This document shows, in pieces, positions 23,830-36,904 of a stretch of DNA of 64,000 nt (position 1 is the stretch's first letter; every line of letters begins with the position of its first letter). The notes below the pieces were generated by a model, which was given only the letters and a program-made list of their open reading frames with translations, did no database searches and was not told where the DNA came from. Where the stretch lies: NCBI GenBank assembly GCA_026120185.1, contig JANUWF010002017.1, positions 1,116,001 to 1,180,000 on the forward strand, in the 5' to 3' direction. Origin of the DNA: Voacanga thouarsii (Eukaryota; Streptophyta; Magnoliopsida; Gentianales; Apocynaceae). A program made the translations under genes and the position numbers.

Positions 23830-25535
23830 TAAAGAGTATAAAAATAAATATAACAAGTCTATGTAAGCAATGAAGGAGCAGCTGCAGAAGGAGGTGGAGG
23901 AGGGGAACGAGAGCCACTACGTGGGCCGGGTGCTCATCAGCTGGATCAAATCCATCGTCAACATTTGGATCTTCATCTTCGACATTAGCAGCCGCAATGC
24001 GCGCTTCTATCTCCTCTATGGATGGCATAGATGGTGCGGGAATACCCATTTTGTCCGACATAGCTGCCATCCAACCACCAAATGTAGGCTGCTTGTTGCC
24101 TCATGAAGTCTCGGTACAAGTCTATTTGTCGATTGAATCTCCGCTCAGCCTGTTGAACCCTTTGCTCTACTAGATGTCCAATATCAACTTGTGTAGGAGA
24201 AGATGCATGCGAGTCCACTTTGAGACAGTCTAGTTCAAACATGTGTCGCCTCACGAGCCTAACCCAAAAACTCGTCCCCTTTTGAACCCGCCTTGTGCCT
24301 TTACAAACATGGCTTTTTCATCAAGAGGAACAACGAGTTCTGAGAGTCACTAGACTCGGATCGAGGAGTGCTACGTATGAGATTTCGCACCTCATCCTAA
24401 AAAAAAAAAAAAAGAATTGTCAATAGTAATTATCAAAATAAAATACAAATTCCACACGGTATAAAGAATTTCAACATATTTAATCTATATAGTACCAATG
24501 TACGGCGAGATCGCTCAGCGACAAAGCCGACCCTTTTGTGGCCCGCTGCGAAAGACATGTAATGTCTCAAACATGTACGTGTAGCTAAAAGAACTCCCCT
24601 CCTTGGCCCGCTACATTTATGTTAACACAATGTAATCATTACAATCTTACATAAATTTGTAATAAAACAATTTAGATTAATAATTAATTAAGGCATGTAG
24701 GTGAATTACCAAACGGTCCTCGTGTTACGTGAACGAAATAGACCCTCCGGTATGGGTGCGGCTACTCCCACGATTCTTTTTGTTGGTGGATGAGAGCTTC
24801 GATACTTCTCGATCTCCGGTACTCGCAAATGTCATTCCAATACTGTGCCTCTATCCAATGAGGACATACCCAATCATCCCTCTTCCTCGGCCTAGACATT
24901 ATGTCCGAAAATCGCGTCAGACACTTCTTTTCCCAAGTTGATCGAATTAGCGAAGCATACTCTTCCCTCCACCGAAAATATTTCTGCATGATCATGATTA
25001 AGATTTACGATTAACATATAACATAGTACTTAAACGATAAAAAATACTCAAAAATTGCTTACCCCAAATTCTTGAAACCATCGAGTCTCGCACGGTTATC
25101 GGGACGTGCGTGTATGTCGGATACGAACCGGTGAAATACTGCTTGTATTATATTTGAAATTTCTCGGACACATTTGTCAGAGCCGGCGAACCTATTTTTG
25201 GTGCAATGACAATGTACAATATAGTTATGTTAATCTCAAAAATAATAATAATAATTGAACTAATAATCAACATCTTACAAAGTATGAATATGTTACTTAC
25301 CCGTTTCCCAGTGGAACAATCCAAGGTCGGGAGTCCGTAACTTGCAACCCAACAGAATGCGAAGGCTGAAGCGACGGATGATTGAAAAGCCGGGGATGGT
25401 ACTCCCTCATCTCCAATAGAGCCATGTAATGAATGAGGCACGAAAGCCTTTGTAGGCTGAGTAGGGGATGGAGTATAAGGCTCCGACCCTCCGACTCCCC
25501 TCCCTCAATGATCCTTCATTAGAAGACATTGCTAA
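23830..25535 (-). pseudogene. CACTA-B second gene, Transposase_24-like, spliced
   Basis: Read on the minus strand from 25535: MSSNEGSLREGSRRVGA, then after a frame change SLHGSIGDEGVPSPAFQSS. Next come the core exon (24762-24995) YASLIRSTWEKKCLTRFSDIMSRPRKRDDWVCPHW and a HTGGSIS-type motif. Last come DDEVRNL... (about 24390) and LVEQRVQQAERRFNRQIDLYRDFMRQQAAYIWWLDGSYV followed by MSDKMGIPAPSMPSIEEIEARIAAANVEDEDP. Introns are marked by GT...AG borders between blocks. It is better preserved than the copy in CACTA-A: the coiled-coil exon is open. It still has frame changes in exon 1, so I call it a probable pseudogene. The proteins are thought to assist the main transposase by binding DNA. Confidence 0.7.
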
Positions 25536-25744
25536 AGGAGATGAAAAAAGAAAAATAAGTAACCAATAAAGACGAAGCCCACTCCAAAAGAAGGATGTAA
25601 ATAACCGTGAATAAAAATGATAAAAGAATAATAATGTTGAAACGTTATATCTATTCGCTAGTTTAAAGTAATACAATAATAATGCTTTGCTGATGATGGA
25701 TATGTCAAAATAAACATTGTACTTGTAAATTGAATTTTAAAAAA

Positions 25745-25985
25745 AATTTGACGAGTCTCCCCTATAATTGGACATTTCCCAGGCACAAGGCCACCTCAAG
25801 ATTTGACAACCAAAACAGCTGTTACAAACAACAAAGACGAGATCTTTTAAATATAGAAAAATTCAAAAGATAACTAGGGGTAATCACCCATTACCCAAGA
25901 GGAATGATCACCCATCACTCACGGGGAATAATCACCCATCACTCATGGGGTTCCAATTAAAATGTTAGATATAGTTAAAATCAAG
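25745..25985 (-). promoter_or_regulatory. Conserved CACTA non-coding module, copy B2
   Basis: On the plus strand it reads CATTTCCCAGGCACAAGGCC near 25774, then after a variable gap repeats of GGGTAATCACCCATTACCC, AATGATCACCCATCACTCAC and AATAATCACCCATCACTCAT. It lies about 210 bases upstream of the minus-strand start of the second gene. The same spacing holds in CACTA-A. Confidence 0.55.
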
Positions 25986-26329
25986 CTAAAAATTATAAAT
26001 GCCTCTGTCCTTGTGAATTGTCTGTCAATACAGCAACAATACAATATATAAACTACCTTGTTGTTTACACCACAAAAGAATATAATAAGGAATAACAAAA
26101 ATCCTCCGAGTTTGTACAAGTCTAAACGAAAGATTCTGCCAAAAAAAAAGAAGGAGATGAGATTCCCGACAATTAGACAAAATTGTGAAACAAAATTGTA
26201 TGTGATGGAATTTAAAATAATAAAAATTAAAAGATTCAAGGCATGTAGATTCAAGTAACAAATAAATTGTAAGTTAAAATTTGACATGGGATAGTAATGA
26301 TGCAATAGATTTCGGGATTCCCTCACCAT

Positions 26330-29300
26330 TAACTATATTATTTGTAAATGAATTGAAATCGGGCCTATTCACTAGAATCATTCTCCGATACTGAGACTCA
26401 TCATCATCTGCTGAGGTATCGCTACTCGTTTCCCATTCATCTTCTTCCTCTTCATTTATAGGAGAACTATCCCTTGCTTGTTATAGCCTCATCATGAACA
26501 TCCAACATTTCACTCATACCATTCTCATGCGTCAGAATACCAAGATCAACAAATAACGATATGCTGACTTCGTCAGTAGCATCTACTTCTTCTTGATAAG
26601 CTCTATCAACCACGGGTGCATCTATTATATGTCGAGCTTTGGTTTTGCAAACTGCCAACCAATCGGATCTTGGCCTCTTACTCCCTGGATATGATGCATA
26701 ATACACTTGGATAGCTTGTTGAGCTAGAACAAATGGATCATAGTTAGCATAGCTCCTTTTGTGGTTAATTTCTACAAGATTATACTGCGGATGTACCCTC
26801 GTACCACGATTCAATGTTTGATCAAACCGGTGACATTTAAAAAGAACAATGCTTTCTTTGTGGATTACCGGGAAATTGCACTTCAATAATCTCATTTAAC
26901 ACTCCATAGTAATCGGGTCCTGATGCGTCATTTCCAATCCCTTTCACGCAAACACCACTATTAGCTGTTTTCTTTCCCTCCGCATAATCATGAGTGTGAA
27001 ATCGGTAACCATTAATTATGTACCCACTATATGATTTCACTAGTCTTGACGGACCCCAAGCAAAGTTCCTCAAGCATTCATTTGTAACCATATTTTACGA
27101 ATCTTGTACCTAAAAAACATTAGACAAGTTAACCTCGTAATTATGAAAGTTATAGCATTATGAAACTCCATTGAATCCCCAATGGAGTTCCAAATGCAAG
27201 TTATTATCTTATGAGACTTACATATCCACTAAACCATTACGCAAATTCAAGGTGATACTTCTATTGATTTCTATCTACGATATAGTCGGAGCCGGACTTC
27301 GTAAGTGTGCTGTGAATGACCTGTAATGCATTAGAATTAGATGGAATGAGTCAAAATCATTATGAGGTATCGTTTATCGTATAAAATGTATGAAGTAGTA
27401 GCTCGTACTCAATGTATGGCTGCACTTCACCACAATTAAGCAACATATAAATTCTTGCTGCAACGAATTCTTCGAAGTAAGGAACCGAGTTCGAATTCGT
27501 CCTATCACCCGTCCTTGAACATTGCGGATTGACGACCCGGGTTCTTGCACCCTCTCTAATCGTTCTCCTTCTTCATTACGCGCTGGAATTGTACGTTTTG
27601 TTTGTACATGTGGCTCAAAATAATAAGAGAAGAAAGTGGATGCTTCCTCAACTAGATAAGCATTGCGAGATTGACCCTTCAACTCTAGCCTTATTTTTCA
27701 CCTTGATTTTCAATTGATGCAAATACTGTCATTTAAAAAAAAATACGACTTCGAGTCACACACACTTATATCGAACACTGCTATGAAAAGAATTAGATTG
27801 AATGATTCGATTACCGTTCAAACGGGTACATCCACCTATATTGAACGGGGCCACAAACTCTTGCTTCGTAAGGCAAATGAATTAATAGGTGTTCCATTAC
27901 ATCAAAGAATGCGAGGTGGAAATATCTTCTCCAACTTACATAACAATAAAGGAATGTCGGACTCCAATTTGGCCATATGAGCTACATTCAACTTAGGAGA
28001 GCATAGATCACGATAAAAAAGACTCAACTCCAGTCAAAACACCCCATACATTAGAAGGAAGAAATTCCTTCAATGCAATTGGAAGTAGTCTCTCCATGAA
28101 TACGTGACGAGTCATGTGATTTCATACCGGATAACTTCAACTCATTCAAATCGGCACATCTTCCAATGTTTGAAGCGTATCCATGCGGGAGTTGCAATCC
28201 CCTCAACCATTCTAGCAAAAGTTTCTTTTGTTACGATGTCAACGAGTAAACGACTTTAGGTATAGCCACTTTTCCTCCTCCCACATTCAAGGCATGTAGC
28301 TCGGGCCTATGGCAATAAATTTCTAAGTCACGTCTAGCCTTTAAATTGTCTTTTGATTTACCCTTTACCTCAAGAACTGTATTCATGACATTGTCAAATA
28401 CATTCTTCTCATTGTGCATTACATCAATATTATGTCGGACCAAATTAGTACGCCGATACGGCAAATCCCAAAAAATACTCCTTTTTGCCCAATTATGAGA
28501 TATTCCCCTGCCATTACTCCTTCCAATTTCTTTGCATGTTTCTGTAATTTTTTCATAATTAGACAAACTATCCCAGATTTCTTCACCGGTAGGGTATTGC
28601 ACGAGTTGTGATGTCTCGAGAACCTCTATCATTCCTAAAAGATCTCGTATCCCTCCTGTAAGGATTATCCGATGGTAAGAAACGATGGTGACAGTCAAAC
28701 CATGATTGTTTCCCACCATTTTGTAGATGAAAAGACTTTGTATTGCCCATACAATATGGACAAGCCGATCTCCCAGCGGTGCTCCGGCCACTCAACATAC
28801 CATATGCGGGAAAATCATTAATAGTCCACAAAAGTGCCGCCCGTAGTTGGAAGTTTTGTTTCTTCGATATGTCATAAGTGGTGACACCTTCAAACCACAA
28901 TTTGGTTAATTCGTCTATCAAGGGTTGTAAATAAACATCCACCTGGTGCTTTGGATTCTTGGGGCCCGGGATAATGATTGTTAAAAACATGATTTGGATC
29001 CTTCATACACATCCACGGGGGAGATTATACGGTGTGAGAATGACCAGGCCGGGATGAATATTGCTTACCGAGCATCCCAAATGGTGAGAATCCATCCGTA
29101 CATAAACCAAGTTTGACATTCCGTACTTCTTTTGCAAACTCGGGATATATTCGATCAAAGTGTTGCCATGCTTCGATATCACGAGGGTGACTCATTGTGC
29201 CTTTCTCCGATCTGCTCTCTCCATGCCATCTCATGTGTTCAGCTGTTGTTTTGGAAGTGTACAATCTTTGTAGCCTCGGTGTTATCGGGAAGTAATACAT

Positions 29301-30060
29301 CTTCTTGAATGAAATTTCCCTTCTACTTGTGTTCTTCCCAACCTTTTTCTGTGCATATCGAGGATGGCCACAAAATTTACACTCTCTACGATTCATGTCA
29401 TCTTTCCGATAAAGCATGCATCCATTATTGCATACATCTATTTTTTGTACCGGCAAACCCAACCCGAGCCACTAATTTTTTCATCGATAGAAATCATCGG
29501 GAATCGTATTACTTGCTAGGCACAACCTCTTTCATCAATTGCACAACATCGTTAAAGGCTTTACGCGAGAGGTTATTTTCGGACTTAATGTTTAATAACC
29601 TTGAAGCCGGTGAAAGCTGCGAATGTTGTGTGCATCCATCCCATATAGGAGTCTCTGCCGCCTTTAACATATCGTAAAACCTTTGTGCCTCCACATTAGG
29701 TGGCTCTTCAAAATGAGCTGCGATGGAGCTTCGGGGGAAAGTCGGGTCTGCTACGTCTAAGACCATTTCGCGAGACCGATTTTCTTGATGTGAATCGGAT
29801 TACGGGATTGAGGTAGACACACTTGAGGGACACTCGAATGGCTCACCATGACATGTCCACCGGTAATACCTAGGCACAAATCCAGGACTTCCACAGGTGG
29901 AGCTTAACTTGTCTTTGGATCCAGGTACTTTTTATTCTTACATTTTGCACACGGGCATCTAATTACGCTTGACATTGCATTTGATAAGGCAAATGTCAAA
30001 AAAGCCTTAACCCCTTCCTCAAATTCAATAGTGATCCCTTTTACACCGAAGCGTGCCTTC
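26330..30060 (-). pseudogene. Tnp2-type CACTA transposase, broken by frameshifts
   Basis: The transposase would cut and rejoin the element ends in the nucleus. Minus-strand blocks run in the family order. A transposase-associated domain with GFVPRYYRWTCHGE lies near 29850. Then come EEPPNVEAQRFYDMLKAAETPIWDGC (29680) and CKFCGHPRY (29370). The Tnp2 core has LCTDGFSPFGML, GPKNPKHQVDVYLQPLIDEL, LLWTINDFPAYGMLSG, FWDLPYRRTNLVRHNIDVMHNEKNVFD (28440) and the C-terminal YLVEEASTFFSYYFEP (27670). A DUF4216-like part follows (HTHDYAEGKKTANSGV at 27000, NYDPFVLAQQAIQVYYA at 26740). It ends in an acidic tail (26340-26470). Frameshifts separate most blocks and stops occur near 27900. Family proteins are about 800-1100 residues. 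Confidence 0.85.
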
Positions 30061-30599
30061 TATACATCCAACTACGATCCTCCATGACGTCTAAATGAGA
30101 GAAAAGAACAATCAACTCAATAATTAAAATCACCCCTTAAACAAAAGGAAGAGAAGTATAATTACATTTTCCTTTCTATTATCTAACAAAAAGAGGTCCA
30201 AAACATAGAATTTACAATTGCTATCGTTGGATACGAGTTACACCTTCAATATATACGTTTTAACCAAGTATTTAATCTTAATTGAGGAATTTGATTAAGA
30301 TTAAATACTATTAAAGCTAATTATATTCTTATTTTACACATTCCAATGGTTAAATAATAACATTTTATTTATTTTCATTCCAATGTTTATATTTGTTTAA
30401 ACTCTCTCTATAACGTATATTATTCCTGCTATTATTAACATCGACCTATATATGAAATTATTATTATTACTCATTTCATTACTCCTATTCTTATTCTTAT
30501 TAGCAATATTATTTTTAATAATAATGCTATTATGGGATATATACTCATGCTCAATCGAATAATACACTCCAAGATAAGGGTAGTTATTCTATTCCACAT
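30061..30599. other. AT-rich stretch upstream of the Tnp2 pseudogene
   Basis: No gene is visible. The stretch is AT-rich, with runs of ATT and AAT, and lies between the Tnp2 N-terminus and the conserved module at 30600-30830. It may hold the 5' leader and introns of the transposase. Confidence 0.4.
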
Positions 30600-30830
30600 T
30601 AAGTAGCGGCGATTTTGAAAAAAATTTTGACGAGTCTCCCCTGTAATTGGACATTTTCCAGGCACAAGGCCACCTCAAAATTATACAATCAAAATGCAAT
30701 TGCAAACAACAAAGACAGATCATTCATTTATACAAAAAAATAAATAAATAAATAAAAGGATAACTAGGGGTAATCACCCATTACCCGGGAGGAGTAATCA
30801 CCCATTACTCACGGGGAATCCAACATTTGA
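30600..30830 (-). promoter_or_regulatory. Conserved CACTA non-coding module, copy B1
   Basis: It has the same parts as copy B2 (CATTTTCCAGGCACAAGGCC, GGTAATCACCCATTACCC, GGAGTAATCACCCATTACTC), also on the minus strand, about 540 bases upstream of the transposase N-terminus. The element therefore carries one copy before each of its two genes. Confidence 0.55.
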
Positions 30831-31143
30831 ATTCAACAAAAAGGCAATTTATATGAACAACACGCACCTCCTACATCTTCATAATCTAAGGAAACGGATT
30901 TCTCACATAAAAGAGCCTTCAAAGCATTCTACTAGAGTTAAATCTTCCACTAGAGAGACTAATATATTATTATAATCAAGTAATAAGATTACTAAACTAA
31001 TTAGAAATCAACCTTCCTATTATGGCATCATAACCAATCAAATTAATTTATAAGGGTTTATATAGCTAAAACATAGTTCTCATATAATTTGATCAAAGTA
31101 GTAATTTTTTTATAACAGGGTAAAAAAGAGTGCACTATAAGTA

Positions 31144-31935
31144 TAGATCAAAACCCTTCATCCCGAATCCTACACGAATCCAGGTTCAAGCTTTCCAAGT
31201 TTAGCAAACCTGTTTGAAGCAATGCGAGAAAAGCAAGGGCACCATAATAAGAATGGGGACACGAAAACCAATATCTTGACTTAACATGCACATTTAGCGC
31301 CTTAGCATTGAAATTGAAATTGGTGGCTGTTACTAACTCTAAAGGCAATAACAACAAGAAAGCAATCTCCTTCAGTAGTTGAGAATTTTAAAGGTAATAT
31401 TTTCTCTGTACTAATCTTTGTCCAAATCCAAAACCTTCAAACTTGCCAATATCTTTAGCCCCTTCCTTTTTTTACTAAGATCATCGAATATCAGAAAAGC
31501 AGAAAGATTCTTTTCTTTCAAAGATCATCGTAATAAGATTTCTTTTCTTTCCATTTTCCTTTCGCCCATATCTACAGATTGGGGAGATGAGGAAAGAGTA
31601 TTCCTAATAATTATTATAACCAGATACAGGAAGAAGCCCACCTCTTAGATGTACCAGGATAGCATCCGAAATTTCATTAAATCCCAAATTTAGCACTTTC
31701 AACTTCTGCAAGTCTAGACATGGAAAATAAGATAAAACCAGAAATGTTAATAAAATATTGCACTACAATTAACAATGAATCTAAAACGTACTTAAGCATG
31801 TCCATCTAAGACTGAAGGTTGAAGTTTTGAATATGACTTACCAAAAAACTTGTCACACCCATCATCAGTCAAATTGCATCTGCTTAGATTTAAAAATAGA
31901 AGGGCACTGAGAGCTGCAGATTCCAAATAGATCAA
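31144..31935 (-). pseudogene. Captured fragment of a plant LRR-protein gene (AT1G15740-like), exons and introns
   Basis: Three minus-strand blocks carry leucine-rich repeats of the cysteine-containing type. They are LSALLFLNLSRCNLTDDGC (31935-31850) followed by a GTAAGT donor, LQKLKVLNLGFNEISDAIL (31705-31645) preceded by TTGCAG, and LLNLESLNLDSCRIRDEGF (31200-31145). The order and wording match the uncharacterised plant LRR family that includes Arabidopsis AT1G15740. The intervening sequences keep splice sites, so capture was at the DNA level. The family's molecular role is not well known. Only a fragment is present and it lies between the element's 5' subterminal array and the transposase gene. 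Confidence 0.72.
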
Positions 31936-31966
31936 AACTTTTGAAAGGGAATGGTCAAACAGACAC

Positions 31967-32290
31967 GGGGAGTTGAGGGAGGGGAGTTGAGGGGGGGGGG
32001 CTGCGGGATGGGGGGAGTTGAGGGAGGGGGCCGCGGGATGAGGGAGGGGGGAGCGGGAGGGGGCGCGGGATGAGGGAGGGGGAGCGGGAGGGGGCGCGGG
32101 ATGAGGGAGGGGGGAGCGGGAGGGGGGCGCGGGATGGGGGGGTCGCCGGCGGGTAGAGGGAGGGGGGAGCGGGAGGGGGGCGCCGGGATGAGGGAGGGGG
32201 GCGCCGGATGGGGGGGTGCCTTGAGGGAGATGAGGGAGGGGAGTTGAGGAGGAAGAAGGAAGGGGGAAGAAGGAGGGAAAAAAAAAAAAA
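31967..32290. repeat. G-rich minisatellite in CACTA-B
   Basis: Repeats built on GGGATGAGGGAGGGGGGAGC and GGGAGGGGGCGC extend for about 320 bases, with runs of five to nine G. The plus strand could fold into G-quadruplexes. It resembles, in complement, the C-rich tract at 11753-12060. No coding function is seen. Confidence 0.75.
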
Positions 32291-32404
32291 AAGAGGGAGT
32301 GAAAAATTTTGGAAATTTTTAATTTTTTTTAAAATTTCTAGCTATTTCGTCGCAATTTGTGACGAAAAAATAAAATCCTCGCTAATTTCTCATAAATTAA
32401 TACG

Positions 32405-32957
32405 AATAATATTATAAATCGATCTATACATTATAATTTTTATTATTTTTTAGTGATTCTAATAATAATATTATTATGTAAATTATTTTTCTTTATATAT
32501 TTTAATTTATACACCACTTAATCAAATAAATAGATAAAAAAATTAGAATATGTATATATATAACTATATAGTATAATATATATTAATATGTTCGAGATGA
32601 ATAACATTACAAATCGATCTCTACATTATAATTTTCAATATTTTTTTTAGTAATCTCAACAATAATAACAGTATTTGAATTGTTTTTCTTTACATATTTT
32701 ATTTTATACACTACTTAACAAAATAGATATATTAAAAAATTGGACATATGTATATACATAGCTAAATTAGTATAATATATATTAACATGTAGGAGACGAA
32801 GAACATTACAAATTGATCTCTACATTATAAATTTCATAATTTTTTTAGTGATATCAACAATAATAACAATATTTGAATTATTTTTCTTTATACACTACTT
32901 AATCAAAGTGATAGATTAAAAAATTAGACATATGTATATATATACCTACATGTTATA

Positions 32958-32995
<38 letters not shown>
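32405..32995. repeat. Three tandem copies of a ~197-bp AT-rich repeat plus (TA)n
   Basis: The landmark ATTACAAATCGATCTCTACA recurs at about 32411, 32606 and 32805 (periods of 195 and 199). It is followed each time by a TTTTTAGTGAT-like stretch and by TATGTATATATATA. A (TA)n run at about 32957-32991 closes the array. It lies between the G-rich tract and the right subterminal array. Confidence 0.75.
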
Positions 32996-33244
32996 CTAAA
33001 CAGATACTTATATACATTATATACATATACTTATATATTAGAATAAGTATATAACATAACATAATTAACTATATACATTTACTTATGCAATACATTAGGT
33101 GTATAACATGACATAATTACATATACAAAATTATAATAACATGCACTAATTGAGACATGTTATTAAAAATATTTCAGTAAATTTGTCAAAATACACCATC
33201 ACATAATCACATAAAAAAATTAAAAAAAAAAGATTAAAACCCTA

Positions 33245-34583
33245 TTTTGTTGTAAAACCGTCGCAAATTCGTCGCAATTAGTGACGTATTAGCGACGAAT
33301 TTGCGACGAAATCGGGTTTTGAGATTTTCTATACATTTTGCCATTTATTTATTTTTTAATTAAAAATATTGACCGTCGCAAAACCCTCGCAAATTGCGAG
33401 AACTTTGCGACGGATGATCAAAAATTTTTAAAATATTTTTTTAAAAAATAATCGATCGTCGCAAAGCCCTCGCAAATTGCGAGGGTTATTGCCGTCGCAA
33501 AATCCTCGCAATTTGCGAGGGTTTGCGATGGACGTTCAATTTTTTTTAAAAATAAATTACCGTCGCAAAACCCTCGCAAATTGCGAGGGCTAACTACCGT
33601 CACAAAACCCTCGCAAATTGCGAGGACTTTGCGATGGAAGTTCAAAAATTTTAAAAATATTTTTTTAAAAAATAATTTGTCGTCGCAAACCCATCGCAAA
33701 TTGCGAGGGTTATTTACCGTCGCAAAACCCTCGCAATTTGCGATGGTTTTGCGATGGAAGTTTAAAAAATTTTTTAAAAATATTTTTTTAAAAAATAAAT
33801 TGCACGTCGCAAAACCCTCGCAAATTGAGAGGGTTTATTGGTCGTCGCAAATTGCGAGGGTTTTGCGATGGACGTTCAAATTTTTTTAAAAAATATTTTT
33901 TTAAATTAAATATCCGTCGCAAAACCCTCGCAAATTGAGAGGATTATTTGCCGTCGCAAAACCCTCGCAAATTGCGAGGGTTTTGCGACGGACGTTCAAA
34001 AATTTTAAAAATATTTTTTTAAAAAATAATTTATCGTCGTAAAACCCTCGCAAATTGCGAGTGTTATTTGCGATGGTCGTTCAAAAAAATTTTAAAAAAT
34101 ATTATTTTAAAAAATAACTTGCCGTCGCAAAACCCTCGCAATTTGCGAGGGTTTATTAGCCGTCGCAAAATCCTCGCAAATTGCGAGGGTTTTGCGACGG
34201 ACGTACTGAAAATTTATTTAAAAATATATTTTTTAAAATAACTCGCCGTCATAAAACCCTCGCAAATTGCGAGGGTTTTGCGACTGACGTATCTGAAAAT
34301 TTATTTAAAAATATTTTTTTTAAAATAACTCGCACGTCGCAAAACCCTCGCAATTTGAGAGGGCATAAATACCGTCGCAAAACCGTCGCAAATAGCGATG
34401 ATTTTGCTACGAATTGCGACGGGTATTTTGGCCGTCGCAAAACCGTCGCAAATTGCGACGGTTTTGCGACGGTTTTGGTCAACTCGCTACTTGTTTGAAA
34501 ATCGTCGCAAATTGGTCGCTATTAGCGACGGTATTGAAGCCGTCGCAAAAAATTCGTCGCAAATCGCGATTTTTCCTGTAATG
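33245..34583. repeat. Right subterminal repeat array of CACTA-B
   Basis: About ten units of CCGTCGCAAAACCCTCGCAA with TTGCGAGGGTTTTGCGACGG and an AT-rich spacer (TTCAAAAATTTTAAAAATAT) repeat every 110-130 bases. The last 200 bases before the terminus lack the spacer and carry GTCGCAAATTGCGAC. The spacer differs from that of the left array, so each end amplified its own version. Confidence 0.85.
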
Positions 34584-34586
34584 TCT

Positions 34587-35420
34587 GACTCAATTGTTTT
34601 CCTTATTGTTTAAAGAGAGATGCAAGACAATGGCTATTGGTTTACTTGAAGGTTCAATGAGCATTTGGGAAGTGGTTTATGAGATATTTATGTTTAAGTA
34701 TTATCCATCACAAAAGACCATGGATTATAGAAGCGGGATTAGTTTCTTCACTCAAAGAGAAAATGAAGCATTTGATGAAGCATGGGACAAGTTTAGACTT
34801 CTGTTAACTCAGTTCCTTCACCACAAATTTAGACATGTTTTTTATTACCCAATTTTTCTATGAAGGACTAACTCCTACATGCCAGACTTTAGTAGACACT
34901 GTTGCAGGTGGATATCTCGATGATAATAGTGCACAGGAATTGCATTGTATTTATGAAAAATTAACCAAGGAACTCTCAACAAAAGGTAGTGAGTGCGAGA
35001 AAAGCTACAATTCATAAAATAAACACTCAACCTAACATTGCATCTAAGCTAGCAGAGCTAATGAATAAAGTTAGTCTTTTGAAGACTCGAGAGAACAACA
35101 ACAATAGAGAGGTGCGTGCATTATATGGAATGCATGGTCATACTACTAACTTTTGTATGAATGCAGGGGCCAACCCATTTGTACTAGGAGAAACAAATTA
35201 TATGGGAGTACAGAGGTAAATACTATCCCAGTAGAATGCTCCATTCTCGAACTAATACAATCCTAGATGGAAGAATCACTCGAATTTCTCCAGGAAAGAT
35301 CAAAATATTCTAAAGTAAGGAATACCTTTTGGATTCCAGTAGAGATAAGCACATCCTCCACAACAACCTCTTCCTGTTGAAGAAAAAAGCCACAGTTTGA
35401 TTTTGTAGGTACTTCTCAAT
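34587..35420 (+). pseudogene. Athila-like gag, 3' part (after CACTA-B)
   Basis: The gag domain interrupted at 22862 continues here: RCKTMAIGLLEGSMSIWEVVYEIFMFKYYPSQKT, FFTQRENEAFDEAWDKFRLLLTQ, YEGLTPTCQTLVDTVAGGYLDD. It then gives a C-terminal YNPRWKNHSNFSRKDQN near 35260 in another frame. These are the usual signatures of Athila-like Gag. Stops and frameshifts at about 34610, 34850 and 35015 break it. No protease or polymerase follows: the sequence passes to an Athila-like 3' region at 35778. Confidence 0.75.
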
Positions 35421-35777
35421 TCATGGAGAAAAATAATGCCAAAGATGATGTGAAAAACTACGTATTCTTTGAGAAGTGTTTACCCACAAATCCCTAGAGT
35501 ATGCCAGCCAATTATGCACTTCACCCCAACTAACGAGAGGTAACTTGGTATTTATAGACAATTTTTTACAATGTAAGTGTCCTTTAACAACTTATATAAG
35601 AGCTATAATACTAGGTTTGAAGTTGGAAGTGACTGTGGTGATTCTTTAGAAAGGATAATTGACGCTTTGATTATTGATGTACACTTCAGGTATTATTTTC
35701 ATTCATTTGTACTAGAACTATTTTGTTTGTTTAAAGAGATACAAGGGAATGACGACTGTGTGCTTAATTATTTTTAG
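35421..35777. other. Unassigned stretch between gag and 3' region
   Basis: No recognisable domain is present. A 66-residue frame at 35577-35777 has no family likeness that I can see. Pol should lie here in an intact Athila-like element, so a large deletion is inferred. Confidence 0.4.

Positions 35778-36904
<1,127 letters not shown>

Larger units (their letters stand above)
22863..34583 (-). mobile_element. CACTA-B: complete 11.7-kb CACTA (En/Spm) transposon, TSD TCT
   Basis: The left end is CACAACAGGAAAAATCGC (22863 on) and the right end is GCGATTTTTCCTGTAATG (to 34583). Apart from one substitution each in the CACTA core, they are inverted copies of CACTACAGGAAAAATCGC. The trinucleotide TCT flanks both ends (22860-22862 and 34584-34586), as expected for the superfamily. 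Inside are subterminal arrays at both ends, a Tnp2 transposase pseudogene and a Transposase_24 gene, both on the minus strand. There are also captured LRR exons, a G-rich tract and a 197-bp tandem repeat. The element sits in a retrotransposon gag. Confidence 0.92.
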
